A stretch of 64,000 bases of DNA, from NCBI GenBank assembly GCA_041396125.1, contig JAWKZG010000007.1, positions 186,001 to 250,000 of the forward strand, read 5' to 3'. Position 1 is the stretch's first letter. Each line of letters begins with the position of its first letter. Of the stretch, positions 18,171 through 25,790 are shown piece after piece. A program made the translations under genes and the position numbers. The stretch is from JAWKZG01 sp041396125. GTDB taxonomy: Bacteria; Pseudomonadota; Gammaproteobacteria; Competibacterales; Competibacteraceae. The notes below the pieces were generated by a model, which worked only from the letters and a program-made list of their open reading frames with translations, did no database searches and had not been told where the DNA came from.

Positions 18171-19130
18171 ATGTCCACCTCAGCCTATACGCCTAAAGGG
18201 GTTATTCCCGCCACCTTGATGGCGTTTCATGACGATTTCAGCATCGACGAAAGCAGCGCCCGTAAACACCTGCGTGACGTTGCCGCAGTGGCCGGGTTGA
18301 ATGCTATTACGGTCAACGGTCATGCCTCGGAAGTGCATGCCTGCAGCTTGGTCGAGCAACAGCGCATTCTGGCATTCTCGCTGGATGAAATCGGCACTCA
18401 GCTGCCCCTGATCAATGGCGTCTACACCGATGGCAGCCTGCAAGCGGCCGAGATCGCCCGTATGGCGGAGCGGGAAGGAGCGTCGGCTCTGCTGGTCTTT
18501 CCGCCCGGCAGTATGGCGATGGGTGGACATTTACGACCTGAGATGGCGCTGACGCATTTCAAGATGATTGCTGAGGCGACAGATTTGCCGCTGATTTTGT
18601 TCCAGTACCCGGCCAGCACTGGCCTCGGTTATCCGCTTGATACGCTCATCAGACTCGTTGAAGAGATACCCAGCCTGCAGGCGATAAAAGACTGGAGTAA
18701 CGATCCGGCTTTGCACGAGCGGCAAACGCACACTCTGCAGACACTGCCGCGACCGATCACCCTGCTTACAACCCATAGCGCCTGGCTGATGGCATCGCTG
18801 AGCATGGGCGCGAACGGCTTGCTTTCTGGTGCCGGCAGCGTGGTAGCCGATCTGCAGGTTGCCCTGTTCAATGCGGTTAAAGCGGGCGATTTAAACCGCG
18901 CACAAACCTTGAACGAACGCTATCGCCCGGTGGCGCAGGCGTTTTACGCACCGCCCCTGCTGGATATGCACAATCGCATGAAAGAATGTCTGGTTTTACT
19001 GGGCCGACTACCTAAGGCGGTGGTTCGGCCACCGTTAGTAAAATTACCGGAAACGGAAATTCACGCTTTGCGCGCTGCGTTGCAGGCCAGCGGCATTACC
19101 CGTGATGGCGCACTGTTGCAGGCCGCGTAA
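18171..19130 (+). CDS. DapA/NAL-superfamily lyase or aldolase
   Basis: The product, about 319 residues from the ATG at 18171 (preceded by CGGGAG), is a dihydrodipicolinate synthase/N-acetylneuraminate lyase superfamily member: FQYPASTGLGYPL carries the catalytic tyrosine (Tyr146) and QAIKDWS the Schiff-base lysine (Lys173). The bacterial lysine-biosynthesis DapA has a different signature and usually a shorter chain, so this is more likely a catabolic aldolase, dehydratase or retro-aldolase acting on a 2-keto acid. A frame reaching back to 18015 has no recognisable sequence. It is the last gene of the lodA-led rightward set, and a CCCGAGCA/TGCTCGGG hairpin follows about 95 bases after its stop. 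Confidence 0.85.
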   Translation: MSTSAYTPKGVIPATLMAFHDDFSIDESSARKHLRDVAAVAGLNAITVNGHASEVHACSLVEQQRILAFSLDEIGTQLPLINGVYTDGSLQAAEIARMAEREGASALLVFPPGSMAMGGHLRPEMALTHFKMIAEATDLPLILFQYPASTGLGYPLDTLIRLVEEIPSLQAIKDWSNDPALHERQTHTLQTLPRPITLLTTHSAWLMASLSMGANGLLSGAGSVVADLQVALFNAVKAGDLNRAQTLNERYRPVAQAFYAPPLLDMHNRMKECLVLLGRLPKAVVRPPLVKLPETEIHALRAALQASGITRDGALLQAA

Positions 19131-19223
19131 AAACCCCGGAGCTGTTTTTAATGCTCAGGCGTCGCCAGACAGGCAGCAGCAGGGCACTTAGCAAGCTCCA
19201 TTCTCTGGGCTGATGTATGCGGT

Positions 19224-19250
19224 CCCGAGCAAGACTATGGCCTGCTCGGG
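19224..19250 (+). terminator. Candidate hairpin downstream of the DapA-family gene
   Basis: CCCGAGCA (19224-19231) and TGCTCGGG (19243-19250) are perfect 8-bp complementary arms with an 11-base loop, between two convergent genes. There is no T-run on either side, so if it ends transcription it would need Rho or other help. Confidence 0.4.
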
Positions 19251-19292
19251 GCGCAAATCTGAGGTCAGTGTCAAAAGCCAGCTGGTGCTGGT

Positions 19293-20708
19293 TTAGGCAG
19301 CGCCAGCTCTGCCCTGACCGGTGCGGGGATGCCGGTATTGCGCTTTGGCCGCAGTATCACCGGGCTTGCGGCGGGGATGCTTATGGGTGCGCTGGGTCGG
19401 GCTGCGTTTCTCATCCGACTCGGACCGTGACAGCCCGGATGCTGACCGGCCAGCTCCAGCTCTATTGCCGGATGGTTTACTCCGGCTGCGTCCTTCGGTC
19501 TGTTGCCGGGGCTGTGTGCGACCTCTGCCATTGCGTTCTTTCTGCAGGGACTCCGGCCGAATGCTGGGATCAGGCTCGAAGCCTTCCAGCACAACTTTGG
19601 CAAGATCACGCTGCAGAAGACGCTCGATGTCCCGCAACAGTTTATTCTCATCGACACAGACCAGTGAAACTGCCTCACCTTCGTTGCCGGCACGACCGGT
19701 ACGACCAATGCGGTGTACATAATCTTCCGGCACATTGGGCAGCTCATAATTTACGACATGAGGTAATTGATCGATATCCAGGCCGCGGGCTGCAATATCA
19801 GTTGCCACCAGCACCCGCACCTCGCCCCGTTTAAAATCCGCCAGCGCCCGCGTGCGAGCCCCCTGGCTCTTGTTGCCGTGAATGGCGTCAGCACGCAGGC
19901 CGTCTTTATCAAGCTGCTGGGCCAGACGGTTAGCACCGTGTTTTGTGCGGGTAAAGACCAACACCTGACGCCAGCCTCCTGTTCTGATCAAATGACTGAG
20001 CAATTCCCGTTTGCGGGCTTTGTCTACCGGGTGCACGACCTGCTCGATTCTGTCAGCGGTCGTGTTGCGGCGCGCCACCTCGATCAGCTCGGGGCTGTTC
20101 AGCAAGCGGTCGGCAAGTTGCTTGATATCGTTGGAGAAGGTTGCCGAAAACAGCAAGTTCTGACGGTTGTTGTTCTTGGGCAGCAGTGCCAGCACCTTAC
20201 GAATATCGTGGATAAATCCCATGTCCAGCATCCGGTCGGCTTCATCCAGCACTAAAATCTCGACCTGCGATAAATCCAGGGTTCTCTGATTGGCATGATC
20301 CAGCAACCGGCCCGGTGTTGCCACCAGAATATCCACGCCGCGGCGCAATTGTTCTATCTGTGGATTGATCTTGACGCCGCCAAAAATCACGGTGGACCGC
20401 AAGGGTAGATAGCGGCCATAGCTTGCCACACTGGCGCCTACCTGGGCCGCCAGCTCGCGCGTCGGCGTGAGCACCAGCGCCCGCACCGGGCGTCGGCCAC
20501 CGGGGATAGGATTGCGGCTGAGTCGCTGCAGCAATGGCAGGGTGAAACCAGCGGTTTTACCCGTCCCGGTTTGCGCACCAGCCATGACATCCTTGCCTTC
20601 CAGAATAATGGGGATTGCTTTGCGCTGGACCGGGGTAGGTTCGCTATAGCCTTGTTCGCTGACAGCACGCAGCAGTTCGGCCGACAGGCCGAGAGTATCA
20701 AATGACAT
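19293..20708 (-). CDS. rhlE: DEAD-box RNA helicase
   Basis: About 471 residues starting at MSFDTLGLSAELLRAV (ATG ending at 20708; upstream in-frame codons are not conserved). All DEAD-box motifs are present: Q-motif PTPVQRKAIP, motif I AQTGTGKTAGF, Ia PTRELAAQ, II VLDEADRMLDMGF, III FSATF, V-VI ATDIAARGLDIDQLP and HRIGRTGR. The C-terminal 110 residues are Arg/Ser/Gly/Pro-rich and presumably disordered, as in RhlE rather than the longer DbpA or CsdA. RhlE remodels structured RNA in ribosome assembly and RNA decay. The coding strand is opposite to pyrE, with over 400 bases between them. Confidence 0.9.
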   Translation of the reverse strand: MSFDTLGLSAELLRAVSEQGYSEPTPVQRKAIPIILEGKDVMAGAQTGTGKTAGFTLPLLQRLSRNPIPGGRRPVRALVLTPTRELAAQVGASVASYGRYLPLRSTVIFGGVKINPQIEQLRRGVDILVATPGRLLDHANQRTLDLSQVEILVLDEADRMLDMGFIHDIRKVLALLPKNNNRQNLLFSATFSNDIKQLADRLLNSPELIEVARRNTTADRIEQVVHPVDKARKRELLSHLIRTGGWRQVLVFTRTKHGANRLAQQLDKDGLRADAIHGNKSQGARTRALADFKRGEVRVLVATDIAARGLDIDQLPHVVNYELPNVPEDYVHRIGRTGRAGNEGEAVSLVCVDENKLLRDIERLLQRDLAKVVLEGFEPDPSIRPESLQKERNGRGRTQPRQQTEGRSRSKPSGNRAGAGRSASGLSRSESDEKRSPTQRTHKHPRRKPGDTAAKAQYRHPRTGQGRAGAA

Positions 20709-21134
20709 TGGGGTATATAACTCCAGTATTGCCCTCCCAGCAGCATGTGCTGGCGGGAACTGGTTCCGGGCGGGGAAAAAGGGATTCAAAATTAAGCGGG
20801 AGGCCCTGATACCTGATAAAGGCGGGGCAAACGGCTCAAGGGTTTTTCCGGTGACCGTAAGGTCATCCCTCGGGTCACTAGGGTGCTAACCAGTCAGGCA
20901 CCCGAAAGCCGGGTAGTGTACCAGAAACTTTCGCCTCTCTTGCAAGTTAAATCTGAAAAGCACGCTTTGGATAAACTGAAACGCTTTACCGATAAAAAAT
21001 TCAGCGCGGTAGAGCCACTTGGAATAGCCTTGATTTCGTATGGATATCAAGGCTAGGCTGCTGCATGAGATAAACTCCTGGCTGCGATAATGCAGCTGAT
21101 GCACACGCTGAGGCACACAGGTAGCGACACTGAC
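20709..21134. other. Intergenic region between rhlE and pyrE with two hairpins
   Basis: No gene is visible in this 426-base divergent interval. It contains GTGACC/GGTCAC around 20842-20878 and a strong inverted repeat at 21025-21055 (listed separately), and must hold the promoters for both rhlE and pyrE, although I cannot pick a clear -35/-10 pair for either. Confidence 0.5.
21025..21055. repeat. Perfect 10-bp inverted repeat upstream of pyrE
   Basis: TAGCCTTGAT and ATCAAGGCTA flank an 11-base loop, 80 bases before the pyrE start. There is no following T-run, so it is not a classic attenuator terminator; an operator or mRNA structure is possible. Confidence 0.5.
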
Positions 21135-21788
21135 ATGCAAGAGTATCAACGGCAGTTTCTGGATTTTGCGCTGGCACAAGGCGTGCTGCGCTTTGGTGAG
21201 TTTACTTTGAAATCGGGCAGAGTCAGTCCGTATTTCTTTAATGCCGGTTTGTTTAACAGCGGTCGGGCGCTGGCGCAGTTGGGGCGATTTTATGCCCAGG
21301 CTATCGTGCAGACGGGGATTGCGTTCGACACGCTGTTCGGACCGGCTTATAAGGGTATTCCGTTGGCCTCGGCTGCTGCTATTGGACTGTACGATCAGTA
21401 TGCGCTGGATTTGCCCTGGTGTTTTAACCGTAAAGAGAGCAAGGATCACGGTGAAGGCGGGGCCTTGGTGGGCGCGCCCTTGCAGGGGCGGGTTTTGATC
21501 ATCGACGATGTGATTACCGCCGGCACTGCGATTCGTGAATCGATGGGGCTGATCCAGGCGCACGGTGCGCAGGCCGCCGGAGTGGTGATTGCACTGGACC
21601 GGCAAGAGCAAGGGCGAGACGGTGGAATTTCTGCCATTCAGGAGGTCGAACAGCACTACGGCATTCCGGTGATTGCTATTGCCCACCTGGATGAACTGGT
21701 GGCCTATCTGGCGGATACCCCGGCATTGCAGCAGCATCTGCCGGCGCTGGAAGCCTCTCGGCAGCGCTATGGTGTGGCACGGACATGA
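21135..21788 (+). CDS. pyrE: Orotate phosphoribosyltransferase
   Basis: Adds ribose-5-phosphate from PRPP to orotate to form OMP, the fifth step of pyrimidine synthesis. About 217 residues from the ATG at 21135 (MQEYQRQFLDFALAQGVLRF); in-frame codons back to 21090 are not conserved. The PRPP-binding loop VLIIDDVITAGTAIRE is exact, and TLKSGRVSPYFFNAG and the RKESKDHGEGG loop match the family. Length is normal for the gammaproteobacterial enzyme. The stop overlaps the next gene's start by four bases, an unusual coupling to an alkaline-phosphatase-family enzyme. Confidence 0.95.
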   Translation: MQEYQRQFLDFALAQGVLRFGEFTLKSGRVSPYFFNAGLFNSGRALAQLGRFYAQAIVQTGIAFDTLFGPAYKGIPLASAAAIGLYDQYALDLPWCFNRKESKDHGEGGALVGAPLQGRVLIIDDVITAGTAIRESMGLIQAHGAQAAGVVIALDRQEQGRDGGISAIQEVEQHYGIPVIAIAHLDELVAYLADTPALQQHLPALEASRQRYGVART

Positions 21789-22927
21789 TAAAGCCGGATT
21801 ATGACCACAGTCTGGTCAATCTGATCAGCGCCATTGAGTCCAGTTTTGGCAGCCATAACACGATTTATTCCGCACTGCCGGAGCTGCCGGTTGCTGAAGT
21901 CGCTGCGGCCCGCAATGTGGTGCTGTGGTTACTGGATGGCCTGGGCTATCACTACCTGAAACAGCACAGCACACGCTTGCAAGGCTATTTGCGCGGCTCG
22001 ATGGATTCGGTTTTCCCATCCAGCACCGCCCCGGCGATCACCTCGCTGATGACCGGTTGCGCGCCACAGCAGCATGCGGTAACCGGTTGGTTTATGCAGC
22101 TGGATGAAGTGGATGCGGTCACTATGCTGCTGCCTTTCAAGGCCCGCGCCGGTACGTTGCCGCAGGATGCTGTTGTAGCGAGTCTGATCGGTGCAGCGCC
22201 GATGTTCTCGCGCCTTGATTACGCCAGCCATATTGTGATCACCGAAGCCCTGTGCGATTCAGATTACTCTCGTGCTACCGGGGGTACGGCATGGCGCCAT
22301 GGCTATAAGGGTCTGGAGGCGTGTCTGGACTGCCTGCAACAGGTCGTGGGGAAAGGCCATGAGCGTCAGTTTATTTATGCCTACTGGCCTGCTTTTGATG
22401 CCCTGGCGCATCGTTATGGTGTCGCCAGTCCGGAGGTCAAGACTCACTTTGACGAGTTGGAGCAGGCTATTGTCGAGCTGATCGAAAAATTGCGCGGTAG
22501 CGATACTCTGTTGATCATAACCGCTGATCACGGCTTTATTGACTGCCCGCCCGAGCATGTGCTGCTGCTCAATGATCATCCGGAACTGCAGGCCTGTTTG
22601 CGGCATCCGTTGTGCGGCGAGCCGCGTGCCGCTTATGCCTATGTGCAACCACAGCGGTTGCGCCTGTTTACCGATTATCTGGAGACAGAACTCAGCGCGG
22701 AGCTAAGCTGGTATCCGGCTGCCGAGCTGATTGATGCAGGCTGGTTCGGGAAAGGCCGGCCCGATCCGCGTCTGGCAGCGCGAATCGGTGATATCGTTTT
22801 GCTGCCCGAGGATAACCGGATTGTGATTGATCGGCTGGAAAACGAACCGCCGTGGGGCCTGATCGGCGTCCACGGCGGCTTGAGTGAAGCTGAGAAAAAG
22901 GTGCCCTTAGTGGTTGCTCAGTGCTGA
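21785..22927 (+). CDS. Alkaline-phosphatase superfamily phosphodiesterase/nucleotide pyrophosphatase
   Basis: The 380-residue protein belongs to the type I phosphodiesterase/nucleotide pyrophosphatase group: VVLWLLDGLGYHYL (first metal-binding Asp), FPSSTAPAITSLMTG (Ser/Thr nucleophile region), YWPAFDALAHRYG (Asp and His), and TADHGFID (Asp-His metal ligands). No signal peptide is apparent, so it should be cytoplasmic. It is translationally coupled to pyrE by an ATGA overlap, which hints at a role near nucleotide metabolism, but its substrate cannot be read. It ends convergent with the DoxX gene 7 bases away. Confidence 0.82.
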   Translation: MIKPDYDHSLVNLISAIESSFGSHNTIYSALPELPVAEVAAARNVVLWLLDGLGYHYLKQHSTRLQGYLRGSMDSVFPSSTAPAITSLMTGCAPQQHAVTGWFMQLDEVDAVTMLLPFKARAGTLPQDAVVASLIGAAPMFSRLDYASHIVITEALCDSDYSRATGGTAWRHGYKGLEACLDCLQQVVGKGHERQFIYAYWPAFDALAHRYGVASPEVKTHFDELEQAIVELIEKLRGSDTLLIITADHGFIDCPPEHVLLLNDHPELQACLRHPLCGEPRAAYAYVQPQRLRLFTDYLETELSAELSWYPAAELIDAGWFGKGRPDPRLAARIGDIVLLPEDNRIVIDRLENEPPWGLIGVHGGLSEAEKKVPLVVAQC

Positions 22928-22934
22928 GCGATCG

Positions 22935-23507
22935 CTAGGCACTCCGTTTTTTGGGGGTAAACAGGTAATCAATGGAAATTTTACCCGGCCCGTGCGCAAT
23001 CAGGGCGAGCAACATCGGGCCCCAGATTACGTGCAGATAAAATCCGGCACCGGTTTGAGCGGCTTCATAGGAAACCACAGCGACAATATTGAACACGAAA
23101 AGGCCTAGTGCGGACAGTCGGCCAAACAGTCCGAAGATCAATAAAACCGGCAGGATGATTTCGGCTGCAGTCCCCACTTGAGCCGCCATTTCCGAGGCGA
23201 TAAGCGGAACCGAGTATTCGTGCTGGAACAGCATGAATGTTGTCTGGCTGGGTTCCAGTGAGGTGGGATAGCGAATATCCCGGCCTAAAATATTCAGCAG
23301 TATTTCTGATGACGCGACTTTGGTCAGACCGGACGCGTAAAAAGCCCAGCCCACCACTATCCGCATAATCAAATCTGAAATAGGTTGCAATCCGCCAAAG
23401 AATCCAAAGATACCTGAGGGTGTACCGCCGCCGCCGCTTCTGCTGCTTGTTTCGTCCTCGCCGCCGTAATATTCATTCTGGTAATTTTCTGGATTGTCGT
23501 GAGCCAT
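22935..23507 (-). CDS. DoxX-family membrane protein (last gene of the bufferin operon)
   Basis: A 190-residue membrane protein with a Gly/Ser-rich N-terminus and about four transmembrane segments typical of DoxX: IVVGWAFYASGLTKVAS, MAAQVGTAAEIILPVLLIFG, LGLFVFNIVAVVS and LHVIWGPMLLALIAHGPG. DoxX proteins often close MNIO/bufferin operons and probably work in membrane redox or export steps; their exact role is not settled. Here it lies 92 bases downstream of bufC on the same strand. Confidence 0.85.
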   Translation of the reverse strand: MAHDNPENYQNEYYGGEDETSSRSGGGGTPSGIFGFFGGLQPISDLIMRIVVGWAFYASGLTKVASSEILLNILGRDIRYPTSLEPSQTTFMLFQHEYSVPLIASEMAAQVGTAAEIILPVLLIFGLFGRLSALGLFVFNIVAVVSYEAAQTGAGFYLHVIWGPMLLALIAHGPGKISIDYLFTPKKRSA

Positions 23508-23599
23508 AAGTTTTTCCCCTGTAGATAGCAGATAAATAACAGATTATTAATAGTAGGTGTTTTACCGCAACAATAACTCCCTGGTGTCAGCGGCTCACC

Positions 23600-24373
23600 T
23601 CAGCAGGTAAAGCTGACCAATGTATGCTGTGCGACGTGACGTTGAAAAATCGCTGCTACGTTAGCATTTTCCTGGGCGTTGAGTGCCTGCTCACAGGCAT
23701 CGCCGAAATCCGAGCCAGTTGCCAGCGCGGAGAGCAAAGCGTATTCACCCGTCTCGAGCGGCACTATTTTAACCGCTAATTGGGGTCTATACACCAGCAA
23801 TTGGCAGCCACCACTATTAATATCAATCTGCTGTTCATCGGTGCAGTCCGCTTGATTGAACTCCCAGATCTGTGCTATCGGGTAGGTGGAATGCAGCAGG
23901 CGAGCGCTGGGGTGCATATGAAAATGCAGTGAACTATAGCGTTCGGGTGCTACCTGCGCCAGTTCTCCCGTTGCCAGGGGAGGGTGTCCGGCAGCCCGAT
24001 AAGCATGATTAAAAGCCTGTTCCAAGCGGGCGACATCGGGCAGATACACCAGTGCGCGGCACGGTTCAAAGTCCGCCAGAAATTCCGGAAATGCTATCCC
24101 GTAATCGGCCAGATCACCCGAGCGGGACGGGTGACGGCGGATATATTCATGGGCCATATGACGGAAAAAATCAGTGCCAACCAGACGCTCGATCACCGGG
24201 TACGCCGCTGCCAGCGCTTTGCTTAAACCGGTCAGGGTATTGTTGCGATAAATACCGAGTCGATTGCCAGCTGCAATGCCTTTGCTGAGTATCAGCGTCG
24301 GAAGATCATCCGGCAGGTTGCGGTCGTAGATCTGGCTGGCAAACTGCAATTGCAGTTCACGCAGCGAGGGCAT
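23600..24373 (-). CDS. BufC/HvfC-type DUF2063 protein (MNIO partner)
   Basis: Starting at MPSLRELQLQFASQIYD (ATG ending 24373), the product has about 257 residues and fits the DUF2063/HvfC-BufC family, whose N-terminal domain (GIYRNNTLTGLSKALAAAYP) delivers the precursor peptide to the MNIO enzyme. The start lies inside the end of bufB (17-base overlap), a coupling typical of the pair. A longer frame to 24424 would overlap bufB further and lacks conserved sequence. With BufB it should form the modifying complex for the cysteine-containing BufA peptide. Confidence 0.88.
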   Translation of the reverse strand: MPSLRELQLQFASQIYDRNLPDDLPTLILSKGIAAGNRLGIYRNNTLTGLSKALAAAYPVIERLVGTDFFRHMAHEYIRRHPSRSGDLADYGIAFPEFLADFEPCRALVYLPDVARLEQAFNHAYRAAGHPPLATGELAQVAPERYSSLHFHMHPSARLLHSTYPIAQIWEFNQADCTDEQQIDINSGGCQLLVYRPQLAVKIVPLETGEYALLSALATGSDFGDACEQALNAQENANVAAIFQRHVAQHTLVSFTC

Positions 24374-25231
24374 GAGCACGCTCCAGAATATGTTCGGCGC
24401 GTTGCGCTTCTGCCAGTAAAACATTAAGTTCCGGCAGATCCTGATCCCACTCGATCAATGTGGGGCGCGGGCCGATAGCATCGATTGTGTGTTGATAAAG
24501 TTGCCAGACCTGTTCGCAAACAGGCCGGCTATGTGTGTCGATTAATATCTCGCCACCCTCGACCGGATTGATACTGAAACCAGCCAGATGAATCTCCTGC
24601 ACAAATTCGGCCGGAACCTGAGCCAGGAAATCAGCGGCGGTAAAGCCGTGGTTACAGGCATTAACATACACATTATTGATATCCAGCAACAGACCGCAGC
24701 CGGCGCGCCGGGCCAGCGCTGCGAAGAATTCCCATTCCGGGATATCGCTGATGCTGAATTCCAGATAACTGGAGACGTTTTCGATCAGAATCTGCCGCCC
24801 CAGATAATCCTGCACCTGCAAGACCCGCTCTACCATGTAATCGAGCGCTTCAGCGGTGTAAGGGAGCGGGAGTAAATCGTTCAGATAGCGATCACCGGCG
24901 GAACCCCAGGATAAATGTTCCGAGACCAGACCAGGCTGAAACCGGTCGATAAGGTGTTTCAAACGGCTTAAGTGGGTTTTGCTGAGAGGATCAGTTGAAC
25001 CCAGAGACAAGCCAACACCGTGCATACTGAGTGGATAGAGTGCACGCACCTGTTCCAGCAGTTGCAGCGGTTTGCCGCCGTCGGCAAAGAAATTTTCGGG
25101 GTGAATTCCAGCCAGGCTGTGGCTGGACGGGTTTGTAGCAAGGCGTCGTGGTGTGCGCTGCGCAAGCCAATCCCGGCATGCGCCGGGATGGTTGCGGGAG
25201 CCCTGCCGGGTGCAGTTTGCTCCTGAAACAT
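24357..25231 (-). CDS. BufB MNIO enzyme (DUF692), one apparent frameshift
   Basis: DUF692 proteins are multinuclear non-heme iron-dependent oxidases (MNIO, related to MbnB) that modify cysteines of RiPP precursors. The true N-terminus, MFQEQTAPGRAPATIPAHAG then GIGLRSAHHDALL, starts at 25231, and the frame shifts at the GAATTC near 25105, after which the family sequence is GIHPENFFADGG, LHGVGLSLGSTDP, VSEHLSWGSAGDRYLNDLLP, LIENVSSYLEF and LLLDINNVYVNACNHGF, including the conserved His, Glu and Asp metal ligands. Inserting one base into GAATTC gives about 291 residues, normal for the family. It sits between bufA and bufC and overlaps bufC. Confidence 0.85.
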
Positions 25232-25248
25232 AAAGCCTGCCGTAACGC

Positions 25249-25509
25249 TTAGGTTGCTTTGGTGCTGCCGCCGACGATTTTGTCGCAGGTACCGGCTGGG
25301 ACATACAGCCATTCGCCGCCGCTGGCATCAGCGGTGGACTGACCAGCACAGGAGTGGCTGCCGTCTGCTGCAGCGCAGTCATTCTGACCGGCTTTGGCGA
25401 CGCCATGGCATTTTTCCATATCCCCGGCGGCCAAAGATTGCTCGGCAGCGGCCAGACCCATAACGAATAAACCTGCGATGGCAGAATTAACAACGGCTTT
25501 CTTGTTCAT
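25249..25509 (-). CDS. BufA1-type bufferin precursor peptide (DUF2282)
   Basis: An 86-residue secreted peptide: signal peptide KKAVVNSAIAGLFVMGLAAA, cleaved after SLAAG or nearby, then a core with four cysteines (34, 45, 54, 75) in EKCHGV, NDCAA, HSCAG and GTCDKI. DUF2282/BufA1 peptides are RiPP precursors whose cysteines are modified by the BufBC complex and that sequester copper in the periplasm. The start MNKKAVVNS at 25509 fits the signal peptide and has AGGAG close upstream. It heads the operon bufA-bufB-bufC-doxX. A longer frame to 25542 is unlikely. Confidence 0.88.
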   Translation of the reverse strand: MNKKAVVNSAIAGLFVMGLAAAEQSLAAGDMEKCHGVAKAGQNDCAAADGSHSCAGQSTADASGGEWLYVPAGTCDKIVGGSTKAT

Positions 25510-25628
25510 CAAGTAATCTCCTGTTGAGACAATGAATAGCATGTGAAAGATAGCATATAAAAATCCGTTTCGCTGGCGTAAAGACCAGCTCGTCGGGGCA
25601 GTATAACTGCTTTGCGTTTACACGTACG

Positions 25629-25680
25629 GCAATCAACTGCGTCCTGGCTGATCCCGTGTTTTTCGAGACCAGTTGATTGC
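25629..25680. repeat. 11-bp inverted repeat between bufA and ispG
   Basis: GCAATCAACTG (25629-25639) and CAGTTGATTGC (25670-25680) are perfect complements with 30 bases between. A second, shorter repeat, ATGCACC/GGTGCAT, flanks 25706-25748. They lie in the divergent region that should hold both the bufferin promoter and the ispG promoter; a regulatory role is possible. Confidence 0.45.
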
Positions 25681-25790
25681 ATATACGGGCTGATTAAAAA
25701 GCCAGATGCACCGGATTGGTTTTTTGGTAATAAATTCGTCGGGTGCATGCGTTAAAATAACATCATACTTTGGTTTTGCATGGAAAAATT

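Noticed and set aside
20886..21737. 283-codon minus-strand frame opposite pyrE
   Set aside because: Antisense to a well-conserved pyrE; no family motif or ribosome site supports it.
24968..25312. Minus-strand 114-codon frame as a separate gene
   Set aside because: Its middle encodes the true N-terminus of bufB; it is the upstream half of the frameshifted gene, not an independent one.
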